Counted from the stretch's first letter, positions 24,543-34,117 are shown. The stretch is DNA of 64,000 nt from Erythrobacter litoralis HTCC2594 (GCF_000013005.1 NC_007722.1:1555501-1619500); one strand, 5' to 3'. The notes: generated from the letters alone by a model not told the origin. Program-made: numbers and translations.

Positions 24543-26873
24543 ATGAGCGAGACCGCCCCCACCCCCGACCCGGAAACCTATCCGCTGGCCGAAGCCGCGG
24601 GCGACGTCGACCTGCCGGCCTATGCGGAGCGGCTCAACATGCCGCAGCGCGAAGCGGTGCTGACCAGCGAGGGCCCGGTCCTGATGCTGGCAGGTGCCGG
24701 GACGGGCAAGACCGCGGCGCTGACCGCCCGGCTCGCGCATCTCATCGCCACGCGCAAGGCGTGGCCGAGCGAGATCCTGTGCGTCACCTTCACCAACAAG
24801 GCCGCGCGCGAGATGCGCAGCCGCGTCGGCCAACACATTGGCGATGCGGTCGAAGGCATGCCCTGGCTCGGCACCTTCCATTCGATCTGCGCGCGCATGC
24901 TGCGCCGCCATGCCGAGCTGGTGAAGCTGCAGAGCAATTACACTATCATCGATACTGACGATCAACTGCGGCTGCTAAAGCAGCTGATCCAGCAGAACGA
25001 CCTCGACGAAAAGCGCTGGCCCGCGCGCCAGCTCGCCGGGCTGATCGACCGCTGGAAGAACCGCGGACTCAATCCCGGCGATCTCGATGCAGTGGAAAAC
25101 GAAAGCTACGCCAACGGACGCGGCGCGCAGTTTTACGAGCTCTACCAGACGCGGCTGAAAGAGCTGAACGCCTGCGATTTCGGCGACCTGCTGCTGCACA
25201 TGCTCAACATCTTCCGCAAGCACCGCGACGTGCTGGAGCAATACCAGAAGCGGTTCAAATACGTGCTGGTGGACGAATACCAGGATACCAACGCGGTCCA
25301 GTACCTGTGGCTGCGGCTGCTGGCGCAGGAGCGCAAGAACATCTGCGTGGTCGGTGACGACGACCAGTCGATCTATTCCTGGCGCGGCGCGGAAGTCGCC
25401 AACATCCTGCGTTTCGAAAAAGACTTTCCCGGCGCCAAAGTCATTAAGCTGGAACAGAATTATCGCTCGACGCCGCATATTCTCGCCGCCGCCTCGGGCC
25501 TGATCACCGCCAATAGCGAGCGGCTCGGCAAGACTTTGTGGACCGAGGTCAATGCCGGCGAAAAGGTCCGCGTGATCGGCGTGTGGGACGGGCCCGAAGA
25601 GGCGCGCCGCGTCGGCGAGGAGATCGAGCGGCTCGAACGCGAAGGCGCGCCGCTGGACGAAGTGGCGATCCTCGTGCGGGCACAATACCAGACGCGCGAA
25701 TTCGAGGACCGCTTCATCCAGATCGGCCTCAACTACCGCATCATTGGCGGCTTCCGCTTCTACGAGCGCGCCGAAATTCGCGACGCCCTCGCCTATTTGC
25801 GCGTCATCGCCCAGCCGCAGGACGACCTTGCGTTCGAGCGTATCTACAACCAGCCCAAGCGCGGCCTCGGCGCAAAAACGCTGGAGAAGATGCACCAGCA
25901 CGCGCGCCGCACAGGCCTTCCGCTCGCCGCCGCCTCGCTGCAACTGGCAGACAGCGACGAACTCCCCGCGCGCGCATCGAACACGATCGGCGGGCTGATG
26001 AAGCAGTTCCTGCATTGGCGCGAACAGTCGGAAAAAACCGAGCCTGCCGAATTGCTGCGGCAGGTCCTCGACGAGAGCGGCTACACCGCCATGCTCGAAA
26101 ATGAGAAGACTGCCGAGGCCAAAGGACGGCTCGAAAACCTTTCCGAACTCGCCCGCGCCATGGAGGAATACGAAACGCTCGGCGATTTCCTCGAACATGT
26201 CGCGCTGGTCATGGACAATGACGCGAACCCCGACGAGGAAAAGGTCACCATCATGACCATGCATGCGGCCAAGGGGCTGGAATTCAATCACGTCTTCCTG
26301 CCGGGCTGGGAAGAAGGTGTTTTCCCCAGCCAGCGCGCGCTCGACGAAGGCGGGCTCGCGAGCCTCGAAGAGGAACGGCGCCTGGCCTATGTCGCCATTA
26401 CCCGCGCGCGGCGCCGCTGCACGATCCTCCACGCCGCCAACCGCCGCATTTACGGCCAGTGGACGAGCAGCATCCCCAGCCGGTTCATCGAGGAACTGCC
26501 GGATGAGCAGGTCGAGAGCGAAACCACGCTGACCGGCGGCGCATCGCTTTGGCGCGCCAATTGGAGCGAGAGCGACGATCCGTTCGCCCATGTCGCCCGC
26601 GACAAGCCGGATCGATCGGCCCAGCGCGGCCCCGGCTGGCAGCGCGCGCTCGAAAGCGGCTACGACACCAAACAGCTCGCGGTGAAGGAGAGCCGCCGCA
26701 GCGCCGCCAGCTTCGCCGCCCGGCCTCGCACCGATATCGCGGTCGGCGCGCGCGTGTTCCACGACAAGTTCGGCTACGGCATCGTGATGGACCAGGAAGG
26801 CAACAAGCTCGAGATCGAATTCGAGAAGAGCGGCACGAAGCGCGTGATCGACAGTTTTGTCACAGCGGCCTGA
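24543..26873 (+). CDS. uvrD: UvrD/PcrA-type ATP-dependent DNA helicase
   Basis: Superfamily 1A 3'-5' helicase acting in nucleotide excision and mismatch repair. It has 776 residues. Motif I is GAGTGKT (Lys56), motif II VDEYQDTN, motif III VVGDDDQSIYSWRGA, motif IV EQNYRST, motif V TIMTMHAAKGLEF and motif VI EERRLAYVAITRAR. A C-terminal Tudor-like region (GARVFHDKFGYGIV) is like that of PcrA/UvrD and binds RNA polymerase in known cases. It is monocistronic and reads away from the 95-residue protein gene. Confidence 0.94.
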   Translation: MSETAPTPDPETYPLAEAAGDVDLPAYAERLNMPQREAVLTSEGPVLMLAGAGTGKTAALTARLAHLIATRKAWPSEILCVTFTNKAAREMRSRVGQHIGDAVEGMPWLGTFHSICARMLRRHAELVKLQSNYTIIDTDDQLRLLKQLIQQNDLDEKRWPARQLAGLIDRWKNRGLNPGDLDAVENESYANGRGAQFYELYQTRLKELNACDFGDLLLHMLNIFRKHRDVLEQYQKRFKYVLVDEYQDTNAVQYLWLRLLAQERKNICVVGDDDQSIYSWRGAEVANILRFEKDFPGAKVIKLEQNYRSTPHILAAASGLITANSERLGKTLWTEVNAGEKVRVIGVWDGPEEARRVGEEIERLEREGAPLDEVAILVRAQYQTREFEDRFIQIGLNYRIIGGFRFYERAEIRDALAYLRVIAQPQDDLAFERIYNQPKRGLGAKTLEKMHQHARRTGLPLAAASLQLADSDELPARASNTIGGLMKQFLHWREQSEKTEPAELLRQVLDESGYTAMLENEKTAEAKGRLENLSELARAMEEYETLGDFLEHVALVMDNDANPDEEKVTIMTMHAAKGLEFNHVFLPGWEEGVFPSQRALDEGGLASLEEERRLAYVAITRARRRCTILHAANRRIYGQWTSSIPSRFIEELPDEQVESETTLTGGASLWRANWSESDDPFAHVARDKPDRSAQRGPGWQRALESGYDTKQLAVKESRRSAASFAARPRTDIAVGARVFHDKFGYGIVMDQEGNKLEIEFEKSGTKRVIDSFVTAA

Positions 26874-26996
26874 GCCCCGTCGTATCGAGGAACTCCGAGC
26901 CGCTCAGTCGGTTGAATGTCGACACGGTGCGTCATGCAGTCGCAGGGCCGGGCTCACCGACATCGCATGAGACCATCAACGGAACACCGGCAGTAA

Positions 26997-28085
26997 ATGG
27001 ACGACCAACCTACCACCAGGGCCAATCGCGTAGGCCATCCCGAAAGCTCGCGGCAGGCCTATTCCTCGGAATCCGGAGCGACGCACGGATCGCTCGCCTT
27101 CCCCGGCGCGTCGGGACTGCTGTTCGAGCAGGCGATGGCCCAGACGCGCATGGCGGTATGCCTGACGGATCCGCATCAGCCCGACCATCCCATCGTCTTC
27201 TGCAACGCGGCCTTCGAACGGCTGACGGGGTACGAGGAAAAGGACATCATCGGGCGCAATTGCCGCTTCCTGCAAGGTGCGCGGACGGACGAGAGCCAGG
27301 TCGCCCGCATCCGCGATGCCCTTGCCAAGGAAGAGGTGGCCGTCGTCGAACTACTGAATTACCGCAAGGACGGATCGACCTTCTGGAACGCCCTGCATCT
27401 GGGGCCGATCTACGACGAGAGCGGCAAGCTCAAATATTTCTTCCGGAGCCAGTGGGACGTCACCGATATCCACGAGGCCCGGGCCGAGCAACGCCATGCC
27501 AAGGCGATGGCGCGCGAGGTCTCGCACCGGCTCAAGAACGTGTTCTCCGTGATTGCCGGGATCGTCAACATCACCGGTCGTTCGATGGACGCCCGCCCGG
27601 TTGCCAGTCGGATCAACGAGCGCGTCCAGGCGCTCGGACGCGCCTACGAACCGACCCTGGACGAAGCCTTCATGGGCACGATTGAAGTGGGTCAGGCCAT
27701 CCGCGCAATCCTCGCCCCCTACGATCCCGAGGGCGACCGTGTGTCTCTCGAAGGAAACGGCGTGCGGACCGAGCCGAATGCGATTTCGTCGATCGGCCTG
27801 ACGCTGCACGAGCTGGCCAGCAATGCGATCAAATATGGCGCGCTGTCCAACGAGACCGGCACGATCGACGTCTCGTGGCACCATGAGCGCGACGATCACG
27901 ACCGCCGCCGGCTGGTGATCGACTGGAAGGAAAGCGGCGGCCCGACGATCGAAGGGCCGCCGGAGACAGGGGGAACGGGGTTCGATATTTCGGAAACCTT
28001 GCTGTCCTATTCGAACGGCACGCTCGAAAAACGGTGGGATCGCGACGGGCTGTTCGTGCGCATCGCCATCCCGATCGAGCAATAG
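26997..28085 (+). CDS. LOV-domain blue-light HWE-family histidine kinase
   Basis: A 362-residue soluble photoreceptor kinase. An N-terminal LOV (PAS) domain, about residues 45-160, contains GRNCRFLQG, where Cys89 should form the flavin adduct in blue light. The kinase half has the phospho-acceptor H177 in EVSHRLKNVF, an N box LTLHELASNAIKYG and the W-x-E of HWE kinases (DWKESGG), and ends with a compact ATPase domain. The length matches EL362, one of three LOV kinases described from Erythrobacter litoralis HTCC2594 (from memory). It lies 17 bases upstream of a response-regulator gene, its likely partner. The start ATG at 26997 has only a weak ribosome site. Confidence 0.93.
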   Translation: MDDQPTTRANRVGHPESSRQAYSSESGATHGSLAFPGASGLLFEQAMAQTRMAVCLTDPHQPDHPIVFCNAAFERLTGYEEKDIIGRNCRFLQGARTDESQVARIRDALAKEEVAVVELLNYRKDGSTFWNALHLGPIYDESGKLKYFFRSQWDVTDIHEARAEQRHAKAMAREVSHRLKNVFSVIAGIVNITGRSMDARPVASRINERVQALGRAYEPTLDEAFMGTIEVGQAIRAILAPYDPEGDRVSLEGNGVRTEPNAISSIGLTLHELASNAIKYGALSNETGTIDVSWHHERDDHDRRRLVIDWKESGGPTIEGPPETGGTGFDISETLLSYSNGTLEKRWDRDGLFVRIAIPIEQ

Positions 28086-28102
28086 ATTCCGGAGACGAAT
28101 TG

Positions 28103-28468
28103 ATGCCCAAAGTTCTCGTGCTCGAAGACGAGCCGCTGATCGCCATGAACCTGCAATACGCCTTCGAAGACGAGGGAGCCGAAGTGGTGGTCGCGGCGAC
28201 GTGCGAACAGGCGCTGAAATCTCTTGCGGACAATCCGATCGACGTCGCCGTGCTGGACGTCAATCTCGGCCCCAAGTCGCATTGCGGCCCTGTCGCCGAC
28301 GCCCTCAAACAGCGCGCGATCCCCTTCATCCTCCACACCGGCGACCTCGACCGTCACGGGGAGCTTTTGCGCAAGATCGACGCCCCGGTGATGGCGAAAC
28401 CCGCGGACACGAGCGACGTGGCAAAACGCGCCCTCGAAATGTGCGGAGGGGACAAGGAACCGGCCTGA
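28103..28468 (+). CDS. single-domain response regulator paired with the LOV kinase
   Basis: A 121-residue receiver domain with no output domain. The acidic pocket is E8-D9 and the phospho-acceptor is D52 in VAVLDVNLG; a lysine follows in VMAKPAD. The switch threonine is probably in FILHTGD. The ATG at 28103 has GGAG about 10 bases upstream; the longer frame overlaps the kinase gene and is unlikely. Single-domain regulators beside HWE/HisKA2 kinases commonly act as phosphate sinks or feed the general stress pathway (as LovR does in Caulobacter). The role here is inferred. Confidence 0.9.
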   Translation: MPKVLVLEDEPLIAMNLQYAFEDEGAEVVVAATCEQALKSLADNPIDVAVLDVNLGPKSHCGPVADALKQRAIPFILHTGDLDRHGELLRKIDAPVMAKPADTSDVAKRALEMCGGDKEPA

Positions 28469-28583
28469 GCGGGCGATAATGGCTCCCTGGCTGCATTTGG
28501 CCCCGAGAGAGACGCCCATTTCCTACACCCAACCGGCTTGCTAAGCCGACCGCGCTCTTTGATCCTGTAAAGCGTTTCACCCG

Positions 28584-28605
28584 GCCCCGCCCCCAGCGGG
28601 GCTTT
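28584..28605 (+). terminator. possible terminator after the LOV kinase/regulator pair
   Basis: The arms GCCCCGC (28584-28590) and GCGGGGC (28596-28602) with a CCCCA loop are followed only by TTTC. The stem is strong but the T tail is short, so termination is plausible rather than certain. The 223-base gap around it has no recognised gene. Confidence 0.5.
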
Positions 28606-28691
28606 CGTATTCCGGCGCAAACTTTCGGAAAATCCGCCCGCACATACGGGCAAACCTGGTAAACTTGCAAAAAACGCAAACGGACCTGCGG

Positions 28692-29513
28692 TCAGGCTTT
28701 TGCCGTCTCCGGCGCAGCGTCCACGGCCTTGCGGCCGGCCCATGCCCCGAACGGGCGCGCGACTTCGCCGACGAAACCACGCGAACCGCCGTCGACGCCC
28801 GTACGACAATTCAGATAGGGTGCGGGATCGATATAGGTTCCGAATACGCGGTCCCACAGCGTCAGGACACCGCCGTAATTGCTGCCGCAAAGGTCAAGAT
28901 CGTCGATATGGTGCAGGCGGTGCGCGGCGGGCGAAATGAGCCAGCGACCGACCGGCCCGAGCGTCCACGGCACGTCGGCATGGATGAAATGGCCCCACCA
29001 GATCCGCATCAGCGCCACCGCCCCGATAGCCCATACCGGCACGCCCAGCAGCAGCAAAGGCGCGGTGTCGACGACGAGCGCCAGCACATAGGCCAGCGGG
29101 TGCTTGCGTAAAAGCGCCAGCCACGTCATCGCTTCGTCGGAATGGTGGACAGCATGCATGGGCCATAGGACCGGAGAATGCTCGATACGGTGGCGCCAGT
29201 AGATCACCAGCTCGCTCAGGAGCAAAGTCACCGCCAGCACGAAAACGGGATTGGCATCGGCCCAGAATACCAAAAGCCTATTGCTAACGGCCAGCGTATC
29301 CGCCCACCAGGCCGCAGCGCCGGCAAGGAAACTGGCGAGCAATACGTAGTTCAGGACAACGAGCGCCAGGTTGGTCTCGGTTTCCCGCCGCGAATTCCTG
29401 AAGGCCGCCAAGATCCCGCTGCGCTTGGTCGCCAGCGCCAGCAGGCCGAACATGGCCGCCAGCGGGACGAGCTTCAGGCACAGGGCAAGTGCGGTCTGGG
29501 CAAGCGCTTCCAT
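28692..29513 (-). CDS. sterol desaturase / fatty acid hydroxylase family membrane protein
   Basis: A 273-residue integral membrane diiron enzyme. The three histidine clusters HRIEH, MHAVHHSDEAM and HRLHHIDD (with GHFIHADV between) match the fatty-acid hydroxylase superfamily. Four or five hydrophobic segments place the active site at the cytoplasmic face. Substrates in this family include sterols, carotenoids, ether lipids and sphingolipids. Sphingomonads make sphingolipids and carotenoids, so either is possible. The neighbours give no pathway clue. Confidence 0.85.
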   Translation of the reverse strand: MEALAQTALALCLKLVPLAAMFGLLALATKRSGILAAFRNSRRETETNLALVVLNYVLLASFLAGAAAWWADTLAVSNRLLVFWADANPVFVLAVTLLLSELVIYWRHRIEHSPVLWPMHAVHHSDEAMTWLALLRKHPLAYVLALVVDTAPLLLLGVPVWAIGAVALMRIWWGHFIHADVPWTLGPVGRWLISPAAHRLHHIDDLDLCGSNYGGVLTLWDRVFGTYIDPAPYLNCRTGVDGGSRGFVGEVARPFGAWAGRKAVDAAPETAKA

Positions 29514-29566
29514 GCCAGCGCTTGTGCCCGAAACAGCCTCAAGAAGTGGTTAAGATTTCGCCGCGC

Positions 29567-30934
29567 TCACTTGGTGGCGGAAACGCCGAGAAAGCCGGGT
29601 TGCGGGCCGTTCCACTCGCCTGCCGGAACCGCATCGTCCCGGTCTTCGCGAGGCGGCTTGCGACCGGTCGAACGCTTGGGCCGTTCCTCGCTCTCGTCAC
29701 GCCGCTTGCGCGGCTTGCGCGCCGGCTTTTCCTCGTCCTCTTCGCGTGACTGGCGCTCGCGCTTGGGCTTCGGCTTCTGCTCGTCGCCCTTGGACGGATC
29801 CTTGAGCTCGACCCGGACATCGTCCTTGCCGAAGACCTTGATCTTGTTTTCCGTCAGCTTCTCGACATTGTCGATCGCCTCGGCGTCTTCCGGCGCGACA
29901 AAAGTGAAGGCACGCCCCTTCGCACCTGCCCTGCCGGTGCGGCCGATACGATGGACATAATCATCGGGATGCCACGGTGTGTCGAAATTGAACACGTGGC
30001 TGACACCCTTGATGTCGAGGCCCCGCGCAGCGACGTCGCTGGCGACGAGGATGTTGATCTCGCCGTCCTTGAAGCGCTGCAGCTCTGCATTCCGCTGGTT
30101 CTGGTCGATGTCGCCGTGGATCTCGCCGCTTTTGAAACCGCGCCGCTGCAGGCTCTTGTTGAGTTCGCGCACGGTCGTCTTGCGGTTGGCAAAAACGATC
30201 GCGGTTTCGACATGATCGTTTTCTAGCAGCCATTCGAGCGTCTCGCGTTTCTGGCGTTGGCCGACGTTCACGCGAAAAGCGGTGATGTCCTTGTTGGTTG
30301 TCGCCGCACGGGTCGTCTCGATCCGCTTGGGGTTCGACATGAACTGCTTGGAGAGCTTCTCGATCGGCGGCGGCATGGTCGCCGAGAACAGCATGGTCTG
30401 GCGCTGTTCGGGCAGCTTGGAGCAAATGAATTCGATATCGGGAATGAAGCCCATATCGAGCATGCGGTCCGCTTCGTCGATGACGAGCAGTTCGCAACCG
30501 TTGAGCAGGATCTTGCCGCGCTCGAACAGGTCCATCAACCGGCCTGGGGTCGCGATCAAGACATCGACGCCTTCATTGAGCGCCTTGATCTGGTCTCCCA
30601 TCTGCACGCCGCCGATCAGCAGCGCCATCTTGAGATCGTGGTTTTCGCCATATTTTTCGAAATTTTCCGCGACTTGCGCAGCCAGCTCTCTGGTGGGCTC
30701 GAGGATCAGTGATCGCGGCATAAGCGCGCGGCGCCGGCCGGCCGCCATGATATCGATCATTGGCAGCACAAAGCTTGCGGTCTTGCCCGTTCCGGTTTGC
30801 GCGATACCGATGATGTCCTTCATCATCAGCACGGGCGGGATCGCTTGCTCCTGGATCGGGGTAGGCTCGGTATAGCCGGCCTTCTCGACCGATTTGAGCA
30901 ATTCAGGGGAGAGGCCGAGATCGGCGAATTTCAT
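29567..30934 (-). CDS. DEAD-box RNA helicase, RhlE-like
   Basis: A 455-residue ATP-dependent RNA helicase. The Q motif region is FADLGLSPELLKSVEKAGYTEPTP. Motif I is AQTGTGKT, motif II VIDEADRMLD, motif III SATMP and motif VI HRIGRTGRAG. The C-terminal 90 residues are basic, low-complexity and Arg/Lys/Glu-rich, typical of RhlE and CsdA-like proteins that act on structured RNA in ribosome assembly or cold. It reads from its own promoter region (142-base gap to the next gene). Confidence 0.92.
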   Translation of the reverse strand: MKFADLGLSPELLKSVEKAGYTEPTPIQEQAIPPVLMMKDIIGIAQTGTGKTASFVLPMIDIMAAGRRRALMPRSLILEPTRELAAQVAENFEKYGENHDLKMALLIGGVQMGDQIKALNEGVDVLIATPGRLMDLFERGKILLNGCELLVIDEADRMLDMGFIPDIEFICSKLPEQRQTMLFSATMPPPIEKLSKQFMSNPKRIETTRAATTNKDITAFRVNVGQRQKRETLEWLLENDHVETAIVFANRKTTVRELNKSLQRRGFKSGEIHGDIDQNQRNAELQRFKDGEINILVASDVAARGLDIKGVSHVFNFDTPWHPDDYVHRIGRTGRAGAKGRAFTFVAPEDAEAIDNVEKLTENKIKVFGKDDVRVELKDPSKGDEQKPKPKRERQSREEDEEKPARKPRKRRDESEERPKRSTGRKPPREDRDDAVPAGEWNGPQPGFLGVSATK

Positions 30935-31076
30935 TCAGATGTCCGGAATAATAAGCGCCTGTTGCCAAGCGGAATTGCGAGGGTGTTGCAGTGCAACACG
31001 TCTGCCCGCGAGCCTCTCGCCAAAAGCGCGTGAAAAGTCAAGAAATCGCTGGGCCGAGCGGCGCTTTGCATCGGCC

Positions 31077-31628
31077 CTAGTTGCGGGTCAGCACCAATCT
31101 GCGCAATTGGGACAGTTCGCACTTGGCACCGGTGCGCGACTGCAATTGGTCGCGGTCGATGCAAAGCTGCCCGTCCTTGCTCGGCTCGACATAGAACCCA
31201 GAGTAAAAATCGCGAGCGCTGCAGGCCTTTTCCAGTTGCGCGCTGATTATCCGCCGATCGCGCAGAAACAGGATCAGCTTGCTCGGCCCGCCGGTTTGCA
31301 CCGCTGCAACGCTCTGGAGTGGTACGCACTTGCCCATCTTCTGCTCGGCAAAGCGATCGGGAAAATTGCGCGGCAGATCGGGAATGGCCGGGTTGCGGGG
31401 ACGTGCCGGAGTGATGCGAACCACGATACGCTGCTCGATCCGCGCCTGCTGCGGATAAGGCCGCGACTGGAGCTCCTCAAACGCACGCCAGCGTTCCTGC
31501 TCGCCGCTTGACAGCGTGCTGACAAGGGGCTCAGCATCCGGCCCATAGCCCGCGCCAACCTGCTCTGCGGGCGGTGTCCCCGTCAGCAGCAGCACCATGG
31601 GCGCTAGGATGGCAGGCCAACTTGGCAT
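31077..31628 (-). CDS. exported hypothetical protein
   Basis: A 183-residue protein starting MPSWPAILAPMVLLLTG, a probable signal peptide, with GAGGA upstream of the ATG at 31628. The mature part is basic with two or three cysteines (GKCVPLQ, LEKACSARD, QLCIDRDQ), and a PRNPAIPDLPRNFPDRF stretch. I recognise no named family. A longer minus-strand frame continues up to 32579, but it overlaps the neighbouring dehydrogenase antisense and is a shadow. Confidence 0.6.
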   Translation of the reverse strand: MPSWPAILAPMVLLLTGTPPAEQVGAGYGPDAEPLVSTLSSGEQERWRAFEELQSRPYPQQARIEQRIVVRITPARPRNPAIPDLPRNFPDRFAEQKMGKCVPLQSVAAVQTGGPSKLILFLRDRRIISAQLEKACSARDFYSGFYVEPSKDGQLCIDRDQLQSRTGAKCELSQLRRLVLTRN

Positions 31629-31799
31629 GGCGTGGAAATTCGTCCTCCTCGGGCACCGGTCGCTAGAAATGCGCCCCCAACGGTCCGCGCTGCAATAGCG
31701 GGGCCAATTGAATGCTGGCTTAATCCCGATCTCGCAAACCGCAAGGAAGCGCACAAATACTGGCATTGCAGCCCTTCCCTGTGGCAGAGACGACACTGT

Positions 31800-33248
31800 A
31801 TGGCCGATATGCAGACTTTCTTCGCACGCGCAGCCGCTATGCTCGGCCCCAAGGGCTTCACGCAGGATCCGGACGTGATCGAGCCGTGGCTGACGGACTG
31901 GCGCGGGCGCTACACCGGACGAGCCTTGGCCCTCGCCTCGCCCGGCTCGACACGGGACGTCGCGAAACTGGTTCAGCTTTGCGGGGAATTCGGAGTTCCG
32001 ATCGTTCCCCAGGGCGGCAATACCGGCATGTGCGGGGGAGCAACGCCGGATGACACGGGGTCCGCCATCCTGCTCTCGCTGCGCCGGATGGACGCGATCC
32101 GGTCGCTCGATCCCGATGCCCGGCAGGTCGTGTGCGAAGCCGGGGTAATTCTGCAGACGCTCCATGAAGCGGCGGCGGCGGAAGGGCTGCGCTTCCCCCT
32201 CACACTGGGCGGCAAGGGCTCGGCAACGATCGGCGGCTTGATCTCCACCAATGCCGGGGGCACGCAGGTTTTGCGACACGGTACGATGCGGGCTCAGGTG
32301 CTGGGTATCGAAGCGGTCATGCCCGATGGCAACGTGTTTGAGGGCTTGGTGCCCCTCAAGAAGGACAATCGCGGTTTCGACCTCAAGCAATTGCTGATCG
32401 GGTCCGAGGGGACGCTGGGCATTATTACTGCCGCTAGCCTGCAATTGCAGCCCGCGATCGGCGGACGACGGGTGCTCTGGATCGGGCTGAAAAGCATCCA
32501 GCAAGCGCGGCAATTGTTGCTTCATGCGCAGTCTTCGGTCGGCGACGCGCTCGAGGGTTTCGAGGTCGTGCCGCGCCACAGCCTTGAGGCAGTCCTGGAT
32601 TATTTACCTGAAGCGCGCGATCCGCTGCAGAATTCCCATCCATGGTATGCGCTGGTCGAACTGGTGGCGACCGCCGGCATGGGAGACGCGCTCGATGCGC
32701 GGGCCGAGGGGTTGCTCGAGGGCGCTTATCACGATGGGCTCCTCGAAGATGCCACCATCGCCGCAAATGAAACTCAGGCGGAGGAACTATGGCTTTTGCG
32801 CGACTCGATCGCCCCTGCCGAGCGGGCGATCGGCCCGGCCATGCAGCACGACATTTCCGTGCCCGTCGCGAAAATGGCCGATTTCGTCGAGCTGGTCTCG
32901 CCCGAGATGGAACGACGCTTCCCGGGGACCAGAGCTGTCGCTTTCGGTCACCTCGGTGATGGCAATGTGCATTTTCACATTCTTGCGCCCGACAACGCCA
33001 TCCGCGGCGAATGGGAAGAAAACGAGGGCAAGGCGATCAGCGCAGTCGTCCACGATCTCGTCACCGAATGGGGTGGTTCGATAAGCGCAGAGCATGGGAT
33101 CGGCCAGATGAAGCGCGACGAGTTGGCTCGTCTGGGCCATCCCGCAAGCCTCGCGATGATGCGCAGCGTCAAGCAGGCGCTCGACCCGCAAGGACTGTTC
33201 AATCCCGGCAAGCTCGTTCCCCTTGCGCGCGAGAGCACAAGCCCCTAA
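31800..33248 (+). CDS. FAD-linked D-2-hydroxyacid dehydrogenase (GlcD/D2HGDH type)
   Basis: A 482-residue flavoprotein. The N-terminal FAD-binding PCMH domain has PIVPQGGNTGMCGGATP (FAD pyrophosphate loop) and GSEGTLGIITAASL. The C-terminal FAD-oxidase domain holds the metal and substrate histidines AFGHLGDGNVHFHI and SAEHGIGQMKRDEL. These favour D-2-hydroxyglutarate or D-lactate dehydrogenase activity, with electrons passed to ETF or quinone. The ATG at 31800 gives a standard length; 56 more upstream codons are open but look non-coding. A SapC gene follows. Confidence 0.88.
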   Translation: MADMQTFFARAAAMLGPKGFTQDPDVIEPWLTDWRGRYTGRALALASPGSTRDVAKLVQLCGEFGVPIVPQGGNTGMCGGATPDDTGSAILLSLRRMDAIRSLDPDARQVVCEAGVILQTLHEAAAAEGLRFPLTLGGKGSATIGGLISTNAGGTQVLRHGTMRAQVLGIEAVMPDGNVFEGLVPLKKDNRGFDLKQLLIGSEGTLGIITAASLQLQPAIGGRRVLWIGLKSIQQARQLLLHAQSSVGDALEGFEVVPRHSLEAVLDYLPEARDPLQNSHPWYALVELVATAGMGDALDARAEGLLEGAYHDGLLEDATIAANETQAEELWLLRDSIAPAERAIGPAMQHDISVPVAKMADFVELVSPEMERRFPGTRAVAFGHLGDGNVHFHILAPDNAIRGEWEENEGKAISAVVHDLVTEWGGSISAEHGIGQMKRDELARLGHPASLAMMRSVKQALDPQGLFNPGKLVPLARESTSP

Positions 33249-33322
33249 AGCGCTCGCCCATCACGCGCGGTGGCGGAGGGTCGCTGCTCGCGAGACCAGC
33301 CTCACGTTTTCGGAGATTATCC

Positions 33323-34105
33323 ATGGCCAGCGCGCCGCAGCCCAGCCTGCCCCTTTTCTATAACGACCTGATGCCGCTCAACACGCGCGATCACGGCAAT
33401 TACAAGTCCAAGCCGATGGAAACCGCAAAGTGGCTTGCCAAGCAGCATGCCGTGCCGCTTACCGTCGACGAGTTCGTACAGGCGCAGCGCGATTTTCCGA
33501 TCGTGTTCAGCTCGGGCGAAAACCCGCTGCCGCTGGCGCTGATGGGCCTCAATGAAGGCGTCAACACCTTCGTCGACGAAGAAGGCAAGGTCAACGACCC
33601 GGTCTATCTCCCGGCCTACATCCGTCGCTATCCCTTCCTGCTCGCCAAGCTCAATCAGGACAGCGACGATCTCTCGCTGTGTTTCGACCCGACTGCAGGC
33701 ACGATCGGTGACTTCGATGAAGGCCAGCCGCTGTTTACCGAAGACGGCGCGACCACCGACACCACCAAAGGCATCCTAGACTTCTGCGAGAAGTTCGAAG
33801 AAGCCGGCCTGCGGACCAAGGCATTCGTCGACCAGCTCAAGGAGCACGACCTGCTGATGGACGGCGAGATTTCGATCGAGCGAACCGAATTTCCCGGCAA
33901 GCCCTACGTTTATCGTGGGTTCCAGATGGTCAATCAGGAAAAGCTGCGCGAAGTGGCAGGCGAAACGCTGGAGACCTGGAACAAGAACGGCATGGTCGCA
34001 CTGATCTTCGCCCATCTGTTCTCGCTCGACCTGATGCGCGCGATCTTCGCCCGCCAGGTCAACATGGGCCAGGTTCCGGAGCCGGTCGAGGCAGCCGCTT
34101 CGTAA
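33323..34105 (+). CDS. SapC family protein
   Basis: A 260-residue protein matching the SapC family (PF07277) by the NDLMPLNTRDHGNYKSKP start, PIVFSSGENPLPLALMG, VYLPAYIRRYPF and the closing EVAGETLETWNKNGMVALIFAHLFSLDLM. The family is named from a Campylobacter S-layer operon, but its molecular role is unknown. It is widespread in alphaproteobacteria, often beside TonB receptors or tryptophan halogenases; none occurs here. GGAG precedes the ATG. The gene is followed by a structured RNA-like region and a strong terminator. Confidence 0.88.
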   Translation: MASAPQPSLPLFYNDLMPLNTRDHGNYKSKPMETAKWLAKQHAVPLTVDEFVQAQRDFPIVFSSGENPLPLALMGLNEGVNTFVDEEGKVNDPVYLPAYIRRYPFLLAKLNQDSDDLSLCFDPTAGTIGDFDEGQPLFTEDGATTDTTKGILDFCEKFEEAGLRTKAFVDQLKEHDLLMDGEISIERTEFPGKPYVYRGFQMVNQEKLREVAGETLETWNKNGMVALIFAHLFSLDLMRAIFARQVNMGQVPEPVEAAAS

Positions 34106-34117
34106 GTGCGTTTCTCG

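Noticed and set aside
24975..26762. 595-codon minus-strand frame opposite uvrD
   Set aside because: Helicase motifs are complete on the plus strand. The antisense product is compositionally biased and has no recognisable domain.
26889..26913. EcfG-like promoter (GGAAC ... GGTT) before the LOV kinase
   Set aside because: The spacer is 15 bases and the -10 is GGTT rather than CGTT; the match is too weak without expression data.
31077..32579. 500-codon minus-strand frame over the hydroxyacid dehydrogenase
   Set aside because: Only its last 183 codons (start 31628) have a signal peptide and ribosome site; the rest is antisense to a complete enzyme.
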